From Blattabacterium cuenoti (GTDB lineage Bacteria > Bacteroidota > Bacteroidia > Flavobacteriales > Blattabacteriaceae), in NCBI RefSeq assembly GCF_014251735.1, contig NZ_CP059197.1, positions 362,501 to 426,500 of the forward strand: DNA of 64,000 nt, in the 5' to 3' direction. The first letter of the stretch is position 1. Every line of letters starts with the position of its first letter. Position numbers and translations under genes: made by a program. The notes under the pieces were generated by a model. It was not told the DNA's origin. It saw nothing but the letters and a program-made list of their open reading frames with translations, and searched no databases. Below are positions 54,340 to 64,000 of this stretch, piece after piece.

Positions 54340-54962
54340 TTTTTTTTCTTAATCATTAAATATGAATTTTTATTACCAGGTACCGATCCCTTCAATATAA
54401 GAATATATTCAGTTACATCAATTTTTAATATTGTTAAATTTTTAATAGTTACATGTTTTCCTCCCATTCTTCCAGCCATTTTTTTTCCTTTAAAAATTCT
54501 AGATGGATCGGAACCAGCCCCAACAGATCCAGGCGCTCTTAATCTATTATGTTGTCCATGACTGCTTTCTCCCACACCTGAAAACTTGTGTCTTTTTACT
54601 ACTCCTTGAAATCCTTTTCCTTTACTAATTCCTTTCACATCTACTAATTCTCCTTCCATAAAAGAATTTAGATTTATTTGACTACCTAATTTTATAGAAT
54701 GAATTGAACCATCTTTAAATTCCAACAGTTTTTTTTTTGGAATAATACCAGATTTTGTAAAATGGCCTTGTAAAGCCTTAGTCGTATGTTTTTCTTTTTT
54801 ATCGATGATTCCCAATTGAATTGCCAAATAACCATCTTTTTCCATTGTTTTTATCTGTGTCACATAACAAGGACCGACTTTCACAATAGTACATGGTATA
54901 TTTTTTCCATTTTTAGAAAAAATACTAGTCATTCCAAGATTTATACCTATTAAACCAAACAT
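54330..54962 (-). CDS. rplC: 50S ribosomal protein L3
   Basis: Early-assembly protein reaching toward the peptidyl-transferase centre. Length is 210 aa. It starts [19 protein letters not shown], and [20 protein letters not shown] near 119-138 and [18 protein letters not shown] near 159-176 are diagnostic. It follows rpsJ by 11 nt. Confidence 0.98.
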   Translation of the reverse strand: MFGLIGINLGMTSIFSKNGKNIPCTIVKVGPCYVTQIKTMEKDGYLAIQLGIIDKKEKHTTKALQGHFTKSGIIPKKKLLEFKDGSIHSIKLGSQINLNSFMEGELVDVKGISKGKGFQGVVKRHKFSGVGESSHGQHNRLRAPGSVGAGSDPSRIFKGKKMAGRMGGKHVTIKNLTILKIDVTEYILILKGSVPGNKNSYLMIKKKKWN

Positions 54963-54973
54963 TTTTATTTTTA

Positions 54974-55279
54974 TTATACTTTAATTTCTGCTTCTACCCC
55001 ACTCGGTAATTCTAATTTCATCAATGCATCTACTGTTTTAGATGAAGCATTGTGAATTTGTAAAAGTCTTTTATGAGTAGGAAGTAAGAATTGTTCTCTT
55101 GATTTTTTATTAACATGAGGAGAACGTAATACTGTAAATATTTTCTTTTCGGTAGGCAATGGAACCGGTCCATTAAGTACTACTCCTGTAGGTAAAACAG
55201 AATTCACTATTTTTTCAGCTGACTTATCTAATAAATTATAATCATAAGATTTCAATTTTATTTTTATATCATGACCCAT
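54974..55279 (-). CDS. rpsJ: 30S ribosomal protein S10
   Basis: Head protein, also NusE in rRNA antitermination, relevant to the boxA-like sites of the rRNA operon. Length is 101 aa. [20 protein letters not shown] near residues 6-25, [20 protein letters not shown] near 41-60 and [19 protein letters not shown] at the end are typical. It follows fusA by 25 nt; tuf does not intervene, as usual in Bacteroidota. Confidence 0.98.
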   Translation of the reverse strand: MGHDIKIKLKSYDYNLLDKSAEKIVNSVLPTGVVLNGPVPLPTEKKIFTVLRSPHVNKKSREQFLLPTHKRLLQIHNASSKTVDALMKLELPSGVEAEIKV

Positions 55280-55304
55280 GGTATTGATATTGTTAATTTT
55301 TTTT

Positions 55305-57428
55305 CTATTTTTTTTTCAATTTTTTATTATGTTCTCTATAATTATTATTTCCTATTATAATGTTATCCATAATATTTTTTGGAACTACATCATAATGAGA
55401 AAATTCCATAGTAGAAGTTCCTCTTCCAGAAGATAGAGTTCGTAATACAGTTACATATCCAAACATTTCAGATAATGGAACAACACCTTGAATTATCTTT
55501 ATATTTCCACGATTACTTAAATTTTGAACTATCCCCCTTCTACGATTTAAATCTCCTATAACATCTCCCATATTTTCTTCTGGAACTAATACTTCCAATT
55601 TCATAATCGGTTCTAATAGAATAGGTTTCGCCTTTTTTGCTGCTTCTTTAAACCCATACTTTGCAGCTATTTCAAAAGATAGCTGATCAGAATCTACTGG
55701 ATGATAAGAACCATCTAAAATAGTAATTTTCGCATTTTCTATCTCATATCCGGAAATAGGACCATTTTTCATCATTTCTTTACATCCTTTTTCTATAGAT
55801 GGAATATATTCTTTAGGAATATTACCTCCCTTTATTTTATTAACAAATTCTAAACCGGACTTACCTGGCTCACCTGACTCTAAACGAAATAAAATATCTG
55901 CAAATTTTCCACGACCCCCTGTTTGTTTTTTATAAACTTCCCTATGTTCTACTATACCTGTTAGAGATTCTTTATATTCTACTTGCGGTTTTCCTTGATT
56001 TACTTCTACTTTAAACTCCCTTTTCATTCTATCTACAAGAATTTCTAAATGCAATTCACCCATTCCGGATATAATAGTTTGTCCTGTATAATTATCTGTA
56101 CGAACTTGAAAAGTTGGATCTTCTTCCATTAATTTAGATAATGCTAAACTCATCTTATCTATATCTGATTTTAATTTAGGTTCTATAGCCAAACCAATTA
56201 CTGGTTCTGGAAAAGAAATATTTTCTAAAATAATTGGAAATTTTTCGTCACATAAAGTATCTCCCGTTTTAATATCTTTAAATCCCACTACAGCAGCAAT
56301 ATCTCCAGCACCTATCTCACAAATGGAATTTTGTTTGTTAGCATGCATTTGATATATGCGAGAAATACGTTCTTTATTTCCAGATCTTGTATTTAAACTA
56401 TATGATCCAGCATTAATCTTTCCAGAATAAACTCTAAAAAAAGCTAAACGACCTACAAAAGGATCACTAGCTATCTTAAAAGCCAAAGCAGAAAATGGTT
56501 CTTCTTCACTTGGCTTTCTTGTTTCTTTTGTTTGATAGTTCGGATGAACCCCTACGATATCTTTTACTTCTAACGGAGAAGGTAAATAACGACATACCGC
56601 ATCTAATATGGCTTGTACTCCTTTATTTTTAAAAGACGATCCACACAAAACAGGTATTATTTTCATCTTGATAGTATTCTTTTGCAAAGAATAAATAATA
56701 TCATCTTCAGAAATGGAATAATTATCATATAAGAATTTTTCCATAATAAAATCATCATGCTCCGACAATGATTCAATCAGTTTATTGTGATAATGTTTTA
56801 CCATATTTTTCATTTCAGATGGGATAGGTATTTCTTGATATGAAACTCCATAATTATTATCATCCCAAACAATAGCTTTATTCGCTATTAAATCTATCAC
56901 TCCTATAAAACTATCTCCAGATCCAATAGGGATTTGCAACGGAACAGAATTAGCTCCTAACATCTTTTCCATTTGTAGACATACATTAAAAAAATCAGCT
57001 CCTTGACGATCCATTTTGTTTACGAATGCGATTCTAGGAATATCGTATTTATCTGCTTGTCTCCATACTGTTTCTGATTGAGGTTCCACACCATCAACTG
57101 CACTAAATAAAACAATCATTCCGTCTAATACTCTCAAAGATCTTTCTACTTCTACTGTAAAATCAACATGACCTGGAGTATCAATAATATTAATTTGATA
57201 CTTCTTATTTTTATAAACCCAATTACAACATGTGGCTGCAGAAGTAATGGTTATTCCACGTTCTTGTTCTTGTAACATCCAATCCATGGTTGCTGCCCCA
57301 TCATGAACTTCTCCAATTTTATGATTTATTCCTGTATAAAATAAAATCCTTTCTGTAGTTGTAGTTTTTCCTGCATCAATATGTGCCGCTATACCTATAT
57401 TTCTTGTATACTTTAAATCTTTTGACAT
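55305..57428 (-). CDS. fusA: Elongation factor G
   Basis: GTPase that translocates tRNA-mRNA. Length is 707 aa. G motifs are [15 protein letters not shown] near residues 14-28, [10 protein letters not shown] (56-65), [18 protein letters not shown] (83-100) and [10 protein letters not shown] near 137-146. Domain IV has the long insertion around [14 protein letters not shown] near residue 501. It follows rpsG by 4 nt in the str cluster. Confidence 0.98.
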   Translation of the reverse strand: MSKDLKYTRNIGIAAHIDAGKTTTTERILFYTGINHKIGEVHDGAATMDWMLQEQERGITITSAATCCNWVYKNKKYQINIIDTPGHVDFTVEVERSLRVLDGMIVLFSAVDGVEPQSETVWRQADKYDIPRIAFVNKMDRQGADFFNVCLQMEKMLGANSVPLQIPIGSGDSFIGVIDLIANKAIVWDDNNYGVSYQEIPIPSEMKNMVKHYHNKLIESLSEHDDFIMEKFLYDNYSISEDDIIYSLQKNTIKMKIIPVLCGSSFKNKGVQAILDAVCRYLPSPLEVKDIVGVHPNYQTKETRKPSEEEPFSALAFKIASDPFVGRLAFFRVYSGKINAGSYSLNTRSGNKERISRIYQMHANKQNSICEIGAGDIAAVVGFKDIKTGDTLCDEKFPIILENISFPEPVIGLAIEPKLKSDIDKMSLALSKLMEEDPTFQVRTDNYTGQTIISGMGELHLEILVDRMKREFKVEVNQGKPQVEYKESLTGIVEHREVYKKQTGGRGKFADILFRLESGEPGKSGLEFVNKIKGGNIPKEYIPSIEKGCKEMMKNGPISGYEIENAKITILDGSYHPVDSDQLSFEIAAKYGFKEAAKKAKPILLEPIMKLEVLVPEENMGDVIGDLNRRRGIVQNLSNRGNIKIIQGVVPLSEMFGYVTVLRTLSSGRGTSTMEFSHYDVVPKNIMDNIIIGNNNYREHNKKLKKK

Positions 57429-57432
57429 GATA

Positions 57433-57909
57433 TTAAAATCTAAAATGTGAAAAGGCTTTATTGGCTTCGGCCATTTTATGTATACTTTCTTTCCTTTTTA
57501 TTGCTTCTCCCTGTTCCCGAAAAGCATCTAATATTTCATAAGCTAATTTATTAGCCATTGTTTTTTCATTTCTAATAGATGCACAAGATATAAGCAATTT
57601 CATTGCTTTTGTGATTTTACTATTAGAAGAAATAGGAACGGGAACTTGAATATTTGCCCCACCCATCCGACGACTTCTTACTTCTACATGAGGCATTACA
57701 TTTTTTAACCCAACCTTCCATATTTCTAATGCGGATTTCTCTTCTTTCTCCTTTATGTGATCGATTCTTTTCATAGCATCATAAAATATTTTATAGGCTA
57801 AACTTTTTTTCCCATTTTTCATTAAATGATTAACAAAACGTGTGACCAAAGAATCGTTAAATTTTGGATCAGGAAAATATACTTTTCTTTTTCTTTTCGT
57901 TTTTCTCAT
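57433..57909 (-). CDS. rpsG: 30S ribosomal protein S7
   Basis: Primary head-assembly protein, cross-links to E-site tRNA. Length is 158 aa. It starts [19 protein letters not shown], and [20 protein letters not shown] near residues 69-88 and ALEIWKVG are typical; the C-terminus ends KAFSHFRF. It follows rpsL by 3 nt. Confidence 0.98.
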   Translation of the reverse strand: MRKTKRKRKVYFPDPKFNDSLVTRFVNHLMKNGKKSLAYKIFYDAMKRIDHIKEKEEKSALEIWKVGLKNVMPHVEVRSRRMGGANIQVPVPISSNSKITKAMKLLISCASIRNEKTMANKLAYEILDAFREQGEAIKRKESIHKMAEANKAFSHFRF

Positions 57910-57912
57910 TTT

Positions 57913-58290
57913 TTATTTCTTATTTTCTATTTTAGCCCCATATTTACTTCGACTTTTTTTCCTTCCATTTACTCCGGCTGTATCCCTAGCGCCACGCACT
58001 ATCTTATATTTTACTCCTGGTAAATCTTTTACTCTTCCTCCTTTTACCAAAACGATAGAATGTTCTTGAAGATTATGTCCTTCCCCAGCAATATAGCTAA
58101 TAACTTCTTTCCCATTTGTAAAACGAACACGAGCTACTTTTCGCATAGCAGAATTTGGTTTTTTTGGAGTGGTCGTATAAACACGTATACATACTCCTCT
58201 TCGTTGAGGACAAAATCCTAATGCTATAGACTTTCTCTTTTTTGAAACGGAAGATCTACCTTTTCTAATTAATTGTTGTATAGTGGGCAT
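57913..58290 (-). CDS. rpsL: 30S ribosomal protein S12
   Basis: Decoding-centre protein. Length is 125 aa. It starts [18 protein letters not shown], and [18 protein letters not shown] near residues 40-57 and [15 protein letters not shown] near 83-97 are conserved. The lysines associated with streptomycin sensitivity, in TPKKPNSA and GGRVKDLPG, are present. It begins the str cluster, 60 nt after map. Confidence 0.98.
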   Translation of the reverse strand: MPTIQQLIRKGRSSVSKKRKSIALGFCPQRRGVCIRVYTTTPKKPNSAMRKVARVRFTNGKEVISYIAGEGHNLQEHSIVLVKGGRVKDLPGVKYKIVRGARDTAGVNGRKKSRSKYGAKIENKK

Positions 58291-58350
58291 AATATATATA
58301 TCAGAATTAGAACGTAAATTATATTATTTATAAATTTTTAAGAAATAAAA

Positions 58351-59160
58351 TTAATTAATTTTTTCATTTTGAAAAGATTCTTCTTCTAAAGATTGAATAT
58401 TAAGTTCTTGGTATATGTACCGATAAGTAGAAAGTAAACATGGATATCCATCTACAATAGCAACATTATGTTCAAAATGTGCAGATATATCTTTATCAGA
58501 AGTAGTGACAGTCCATCCATCATCATGAAAAACAACTTTTGAATTACCTCTGTTAACCATAGGTTCAATCGATAAGACATAACCTTCTTGTAATTTTAAT
58601 CCTTTTCCTTTTACACCAAAATTAGGAATTTGAGGATCTTCATGCATTTTTCTCCCTAGACCATGTCCTACAAGATCTTTTACTATACTATACCCATAAC
58701 TTTCAATAAAAGATTGTATAGAATAACCTATATCCCCAATAAAATTCCCCTCTTTACACTTAGATAAACCTATATATAAAGACTCCTTTGAACGATTAAG
58801 AAATTTTCTGACATTATTTGTCACTTTCCCAACTTCAAATGTATAGGCATGTTCTCCATAAAAACCATTCATATAAACTCCACAATCTATAGATAATATA
58901 TCTCCGTCACGTAGAGGTTCTTGATTGGGGATCCCATGTACAACTTGAGAATTAGGAGAAACACATAAAGTGTTTGGATAATCATATAAACCTAAAAATG
59001 CTGGAATTCCACCATGATCACGAATAAAACTTTCTGCAAGATGATCTAAATAAAGTGTGTTGATACCAGGTTTTACTTCTTTAGCTAACATCCCTAATGT
59101 TTTAGATGCTAAAACAGCACTTTTTTTGATGAGAATTATTTCTTCAATGGTTTTTATCAT
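58351..59160 (-). CDS. map: Methionine aminopeptidase, type I
   Basis: Removes the N-terminal Met from new proteins. Length is 269 aa. Metal ligands are visible in LSIDCGVYMNGFYGEHAYTF near residues 88-107 (two Asp), GHGLG near 164-168 with the catalytic His, SIEPMVNRG near 198-206 and the late Glu before the C-terminal tail. No N-terminal zinc-finger extension. It begins 17 nt inside gpmI, so translation is coupled, and lies ahead of the ribosomal str genes. Confidence 0.97.
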   Translation of the reverse strand: MIKTIEEIILIKKSAVLASKTLGMLAKEVKPGINTLYLDHLAESFIRDHGGIPAFLGLYDYPNTLCVSPNSQVVHGIPNQEPLRDGDILSIDCGVYMNGFYGEHAYTFEVGKVTNNVRKFLNRSKESLYIGLSKCKEGNFIGDIGYSIQSFIESYGYSIVKDLVGHGLGRKMHEDPQIPNFGVKGKGLKLQEGYVLSIEPMVNRGNSKVVFHDDGWTVTTSDKDISAHFEHNVAIVDGYPCLLSTYRYIYQELNIQSLEEESFQNEKIN

Positions 59161-60697
59161 AATTTTCTATAATAGAATTTCCACTCATTATACAAGGTTT
59201 AGGTAAACCCATTAATTGAAGAATAGTAGGAGAAACGTCAGATAAAACAGCTTCTTTTCTCAATACATTTTTTTTTCTAAATACTGGATCTAAAAGAATG
59301 AAAGGAACTAAAGAATTCGTATGAGTCGTATTTGGGCTACCATCTGGATTAATCATACAATCAGCATTTCCATGATCTCCAACTATAATAACTGTATATG
59401 AATTTTTTATAGATTCCTCGGAACAAACTTTCGTACAATTATCAACAAATTCACATGCTTTGATAGTTTCAAGCATTTTTCCAGTATGACCTACCATATC
59501 TGGATTCGCAAAATTTAAACAGATGAAATCTGTTTCTTTTCTCCTTAATTCAGGAATAATTTTATTCACTATTTTTTTTGCACTCATTTCTGGTTTTAAA
59601 TCATAAGTAGAAATTTTAGGAGAATTGCATAAAATACGAGTTTCTCCATTAAATGGTTTTTCCCTACCTCCCGAAAAGAAAAAAGTTACATGGGGATATT
59701 TTTCTGTTTCAGCAATACGAATTTGCTTTTTCCCATTTTTTTCCAATACTTCTCCCAAAGTATTTGATAAATTTTTTCTTTCAAATAGAACATAAACATT
59801 TTTGTATTCAGGATTGTAACACGTCATTGTTACATAGTATAAATTCATCTTTTGCATGTCTTTTAAATAGGAATTACCATTACTTTTATTGATTAATAAT
59901 TCAGTGATCTGTCTTGAACGATCTGAACGAAAATTGAAGCAAAGAACAATATCTCCTTTTTCTATTTTGGAAAATGGATTTCCAAAAGAATCTCCAACTA
60001 TTATAGGAGTTATAAATTCATCAGTGATTCCTTTATCATAAAAAGAGTTCATACATTCTAAAATATTATCCGTATAAAAACCCTTAGAATGAACCAATGC
60101 ATTATATGCTATTTTAGTTCTTTCCCACCTTTTATCTCTATCCATGGAATAATACCTTCCAATAACCGATGATAATTTTCCCACAGATATTTTTGTTTTT
60201 TCTAATAGTTTTTTTATATATTTTATTCCAGTTTTAGGAGAAGAATCTCGTCCATCTGTAAATGCATGTATAAATACATTTTTAATGTTTTTTTCATTAG
60301 CTGCATCTAATAAAGCAAAAAGATGATTTATATGTGAGTGAACACCTCCATCAGATAATAATCCAATTAAATGAATTTTTTTTCCAGAATAAGTGACATA
60401 ATCTAGTATAGGATTAACTTTTTCGATAAATATTTTGTTTTTAATGGATTCATCTATTTCTTCTAAACTTTGAATGACTTTTCTTCCGGATCCTAAATTT
60501 ATATGACCGACTTCTGAATTCCCCATTTGACCATCAGGTAGTCCAACAGGAATTCCAGAAGCGTGTAATTTACTGAAAGGATATTGTTGATAACAATAAT
60601 CTATAAATGGAGTATGAGCTTGATCAATGGCTGAATAGAAAGAATTTGAATTCGATAAACCCCATCCATCCAATATAATCAATATTAATTTTTTCAT
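59144..60697 (-). CDS. gpmI: 2,3-Bisphosphoglycerate-independent phosphoglycerate mutase
   Basis: Interconverts 3- and 2-phosphoglycerate using Mn2+. Length is 517 aa. The catalytic Ser is in GQMGNSEVGHINLGSG near residues 56-71, after ILDGWGLSNS near 7-16. Metal ligands are in FNFRSDRSRQIT near 254-265, NFANPDMVGHTG and VGDHGNADCM toward the C-terminus. It lies between tsf and map, so a glycolytic gene is embedded in the translation block. Confidence 0.97.
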   Translation of the reverse strand: MKKLILIILDGWGLSNSNSFYSAIDQAHTPFIDYCYQQYPFSKLHASGIPVGLPDGQMGNSEVGHINLGSGRKVIQSLEEIDESIKNKIFIEKVNPILDYVTYSGKKIHLIGLLSDGGVHSHINHLFALLDAANEKNIKNVFIHAFTDGRDSSPKTGIKYIKKLLEKTKISVGKLSSVIGRYYSMDRDKRWERTKIAYNALVHSKGFYTDNILECMNSFYDKGITDEFITPIIVGDSFGNPFSKIEKGDIVLCFNFRSDRSRQITELLINKSNGNSYLKDMQKMNLYYVTMTCYNPEYKNVYVLFERKNLSNTLGEVLEKNGKKQIRIAETEKYPHVTFFFSGGREKPFNGETRILCNSPKISTYDLKPEMSAKKIVNKIIPELRRKETDFICLNFANPDMVGHTGKMLETIKACEFVDNCTKVCSEESIKNSYTVIIVGDHGNADCMINPDGSPNTTHTNSLVPFILLDPVFRKKNVLRKEAVLSDVSPTILQLMGLPKPCIMSGNSIIENYDKNH

Positions 60698-60704
60698 CTT
60701 TAAA

Positions 60705-61526
60705 TTACGGAAAAGTTATTCTATTATAAATGTTGATCTTTAAATTCTTATTAAATTTATTCATGTATTCCTGAATAGTTATTTTGTTATCCTTTATATA
60801 TTTTTGATTGATAAGAGTATTATCCAATATAAATTTTCTAATCTTTCCTAAGATAATTTTCTCCTTCACGTTATTTGGTTTATTTTCTTTTTCCACCTGA
60901 TGAAAAATGATTTCCTTTTCTTTTTCTATGATGGAATCTGGAATTCCTTTTTCATCTATAGCTATGGGATTCATAGCCGCAATATGCATAGCAATGTTTT
61001 TAGCTATAGTTGAGTTAATTCCATCATGAGATGAAAACCCTACTAAAGTGGCTATTTTATAATTGTTATGAATATAATTTGTCACAAATGGAGATTCTAT
61101 TCTTTCAAATATTTTCAATTCTATTTTTTCACCCACCACACCCATTTTTTCTATGATCAAGTCTTGAATTTTTTTTCCATGATAATAACTAGATAAAAAC
61201 TTTTTTTTATTATTATGTCGTAAAGAAATCTTCGATAACATGGACAAAAAATCTAAAAAACATTTGCTTTTGGAAAGAAAATCAGTTTCACAACTTAATC
61301 CAATGGTAACTCCAAAAGTTTCATCGTCATTAATTGAAGAATATAATGCTCCTTCTTTCACATCCAAAAAAGAACGCTGTATTGCTATATTTTCCCCTTT
61401 TTTTCTTAAAAAATTGATTGCTTTATCAAAATTTCCATTAGACTTTATCAAAGCATCTTTACAATCCATAATTCCAATACCGGTTAATTCTCTAAGTTTT
61501 TTTATTTGATTAGCTGAAACTTTCAT
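60705..61526 (-). CDS. tsf: Elongation factor Ts
   Basis: Guanine nucleotide exchange factor for EF-Tu. Length is 273 aa. The N-terminal UBA-like domain has KLRELTGIGIMDCKDALIK near residues 10-28; the core follows with SCETDFLSKS near 78-87 and the IAMHIAAMNPIAI stretch near 182-194. It overlaps the rpsB stop by 4 nt, the classical rpsB-tsf pair. Confidence 0.97.
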   Translation of the reverse strand: MKVSANQIKKLRELTGIGIMDCKDALIKSNGNFDKAINFLRKKGENIAIQRSFLDVKEGALYSSINDDETFGVTIGLSCETDFLSKSKCFLDFLSMLSKISLRHNNKKKFLSSYYHGKKIQDLIIEKMGVVGEKIELKIFERIESPFVTNYIHNNYKIATLVGFSSHDGINSTIAKNIAMHIAAMNPIAIDEKGIPDSIIEKEKEIIFHQVEKENKPNNVKEKIILGKIRKFILDNTLINQKYIKDNKITIQEYMNKFNKNLKINIYNRITFP

Positions 61527-62266
61527 GATTTTTCAGACATTTTTCCATTTTTTAATTCATGTTTATCCGTTTTTCCTATAGGAGCAATGCTACTTTCTTG
61601 AATAGCTTTTGTTATGAATCTTAAAATGATATCAATAGATTTAGAAGAATCATCATTAGATGGAATAGGAAATTGAATTCCATTTGGATTTGTATTAGTA
61701 TCCACCATAGCAAAAACAGGTATATTTAATTTTATGGCTTCTGATAAAGCTATTTTTTCTTTATATGGATCTACTAAAAAAATCCCACCAGGTAAGTGAT
61801 TCATTGAAGATATACTACCTAAATTTTTGTATAACTTTGCATATAATCTGCTTATTAATAATCGTTCTTTTTTAGACAAAGTATCAAATGTTCCATTTTT
61901 TTTCATTTTTTCTATATTATTCATTTTTTTCACAGATCTACGAATGGTTGTAAAATTTGTTAGAAACCCTCCTAACCATCTTTCTGTAACACAAGGCATA
62001 TTTACACTTTTAGCATAGAAAAAAACTTTTTCCTTAGCCTGTGCTTTTGTTCCTACTAATAATATTTTTTTTCCCATAGCTACTATTTTTTTTAAACCTA
62101 TACAGGCTTCTTGCAGCTTTATGATAGTTTTCGATAAATCTATGATATGAATTCCTCCTTTTTTCATAAAAATAAAAGGACGCATATTTGGATTCCATTT
62201 ACGTGCAATATGTCCAAAATGAACCCCAGCTTTCAATAAATCTTGAGTACTGATTTTTGTTTCCAT
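61523..62266 (-). CDS. rpsB: 30S ribosomal protein S2
   Basis: Late-assembly small-subunit protein. Length is 247 aa. LKAGVHFGHIARKWNPNMRP near residues 11-30, VTERWLGGFLTNFTTIRRSV near 94-113 and PVFAMVDTNTNPNGIQFPIP near 184-203 are conserved. It follows rpsI by 15 nt and is coupled to tsf. Confidence 0.98.
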   Translation of the reverse strand: METKISTQDLLKAGVHFGHIARKWNPNMRPFIFMKKGGIHIIDLSKTIIKLQEACIGLKKIVAMGKKILLVGTKAQAKEKVFFYAKSVNMPCVTERWLGGFLTNFTTIRRSVKKMNNIEKMKKNGTFDTLSKKERLLISRLYAKLYKNLGSISSMNHLPGGIFLVDPYKEKIALSEAIKLNIPVFAMVDTNTNPNGIQFPIPSNDDSSKSIDIILRFITKAIQESSIAPIGKTDKHELKNGKMSEKS

Positions 62267-62281
62267 TTTTATTATAATTTT

Positions 62282-62659
62282 TTAACGTTTTGAAAACTGA
62301 AATTTTTTTCTCGCTTTTTTTTTACCAAATTTTTTTCTTTCAACTTCTCTAGAATCACGAGTTAACAGTCCTTCAGATTTTAATAAACTTCTATTATTTG
62401 GATCAAATAAGCAAAGAGCACGAGATATAGCTAGACGAATAGCTTCAGCTTGACCATTAAAACCTCCTCCATTCACTTTAATCTTTATGTGAAATTTTTT
62501 ATTATCTATTTTTTTTAATGGATATAAAATTTTTCCGTGAACATTTTTTGGAAAATAATTCTCATAATTTTGAGAATTTATTAAAATAGATAGTTTTTCT
62601 CCTGATTCTAAATATATTCTAGCAAGAGACCTCTTTCTTCTCCCTATGGAATGTATCAT
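62282..62659 (-). CDS. rpsI: 30S ribosomal protein S9
   Basis: Its C-terminal tail contacts P-site tRNA. Length is 125 aa. SIGRRKRSLARIYL near the N-terminus, VNGGGFNGQAEAIRLAISRA near residues 63-82 and RDSREVERKKFGKKKARKKF near 101-120 are typical. The final Ser-Lys-Arg is intact (QFSKR). It follows rplM by 5 nt. Confidence 0.98.
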   Translation of the reverse strand: MIHSIGRRKRSLARIYLESGEKLSILINSQNYENYFPKNVHGKILYPLKKIDNKKFHIKIKVNGGGFNGQAEAIRLAISRALCLFDPNNRSLLKSEGLLTRDSREVERKKFGKKKARKKFQFSKR

Positions 62660-62664
62660 TTTTA

Positions 62665-63117
62665 TTATATATTATTTGTAATTAAAATAGGTTTTTGCGC
62701 CTGATGTTTATGTTCTGACCCTTGATAAATATGAAGATTTTTAATTATTTGATGTCCTAAACGATTTTTTGGAAGCATTCCCTTAACAGCATTGTAGATT
62801 AATAATCTTGAATCTTTATTAAAAACTTCTTTTACAGAGGTGATCTTTTTACCTCCAGGATAACCAGTATGACGGACATATTTTTTATAATCCCATTTTC
62901 TTCCAGTTAGTTTAATTTTTTCAGAATTAATTACAATAACATGATCTCCACAATCCACATGTGGAGAAAAATTAGGTTTATGTTTTCCTCGTATCCTTAA
63001 TGCTATTTTTGAAGAAAAACGTCCAAGACACTGATCAGAGGCATCCATAATTACCCACACCTTTTCCTCAACAGAACTTTTTTTTCCAGAAATAGTTTTA
63101 AAACTTAACGAATCCAT
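62665..63117 (-). CDS. rplM: 50S ribosomal protein L13
   Basis: Early-assembly large-subunit protein and first gene of the minus-strand translation block. Length is 150 aa. WVIMDASDQCLGRFSSKIA near residues 21-39, HTGYPGGKKITS near 87-98 and AVKGMLPKNRLGHQ near 119-132 are conserved. A -7-like motif with one mismatch (TTTCTTTG) lies about 30 nt upstream on the minus strand. Confidence 0.98.
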   Translation of the reverse strand: MDSLSFKTISGKKSSVEEKVWVIMDASDQCLGRFSSKIALRIRGKHKPNFSPHVDCGDHVIVINSEKIKLTGRKWDYKKYVRHTGYPGGKKITSVKEVFNKDSRLLIYNAVKGMLPKNRLGHQIIKNLHIYQGSEHKHQAQKPILITNNI

Positions 63118-63250
63118 TTTTTAATTTTAAACATAATATAAGATTTTTTCAAAGAAAAATTTTATTTAAGTGACTTTTTGTCATATAAAAACTTATTTTC
63201 TTTTTGATTATAAGCTTATTATTGTCATAGATTCTATAACTTCATTTAAG

Positions 63251-64000
<750 letters not shown>

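Noticed and set aside
63204-63224. -33/-7-like pair before dnaK (TTG and TATTATTG)
   Set aside because: The spacing is only about 10 nt and the -7 has a mismatch, so it does not fit the Bacteroidota promoter.

Overview
The window is AT-rich, gene-dense and almost free of spacer. It looks like a piece of the chromosome of a Blattabacterium-type cockroach endosymbiont (Bacteroidota, Flavobacteriales). The evidence is: bacteroidete gene content and order (rpsL-rpsG-fusA-rpsJ without tuf; a ricT-mrcA junction; small orphan proteins known from flavobacteria); Bacteroidota -7 promoter motifs (TAnnTTTG); no recognisable Shine-Dalgarno sequences; a flavobacterial rRNA operon with AT-rich expansions; and heavy reduction (no mobile elements, phage or CRISPR, many overlapping genes) with retained biosynthesis. 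The genus is an inference from memory of gene content, not from a database search.

Layout. 1-2195: one rRNA operon on the minus strand (16S, tRNA-Ile, tRNA-Ala, start of 23S) with processing stem and boxA-like leaders. 2282-13731: mostly plus-strand housekeeping genes (queA, polyprenyl synthase, topA, rsmI, gmk, pgk, sodA, folB, hemD), interleaved with minus-strand asd, rpiB, an orphan protein, a decayed DUF4296-like gene and tRNA-Pro, tRNA-Asn and tRNA-Cys. 13735-23493: glmS, a stand-alone glycogen-synthase N-domain, rnr, coaD, ricT, mrcA, serA. 23490-33965: a nine-gene assimilatory sulfate reduction and cysteine operon (cysH-cysD-cysN-cysE-cysK-cobA-cysJ-cysI and a fused siroheme-synthase/TSUP permease). 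34038-38778: a menaquinone operon (menB-menA-metallohydrolase-menC-menE) closed by a clear terminator. 38847-40493: a small membrane protein and NhaD. 40533-63117: an unbroken minus-strand block for translation (rplM, rpsI, rpsB, tsf, gpmI, map, rpsL, rpsG, fusA, S10/spc/alpha ribosomal genes, rpoA, rplQ, eno). 63321-64000: start of dnaK on the plus strand.

How it works together. Sulfate is activated to APS (CysDN), reduced to sulfite (CysH, of the APS-reductase type) and then to sulfide (CysIJ). Siroheme for CysI can come from HemD, CobA and the fused dehydrogenase, and sulfide is fixed to cysteine by CysE/CysK. The long-chain prenyl synthase could supply the side chain that MenA attaches to DHNA made by MenC, MenE and MenB. 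Asd, SerA and GlmS supply amino acids and wall sugar, and MrcA polymerises peptidoglycan.

Most notable: the 16S 3' tail has a changed anti-Shine-Dalgarno core (UCUCU in place of CCUCC); a dehydrogenase-permease fusion closes the sulfur operon; an unassigned metallohydrolase sits where a menaquinone thioesterase would be useful; a 16-bp palindrome carries two opposed -7 elements; and coding sequences run into tRNA genes. I found no wholly new multi-gene system. No stretch longer than 300 bases is left without a gene; the longest spacers are 6914-7157, 2067-2281 and 63118-63320.
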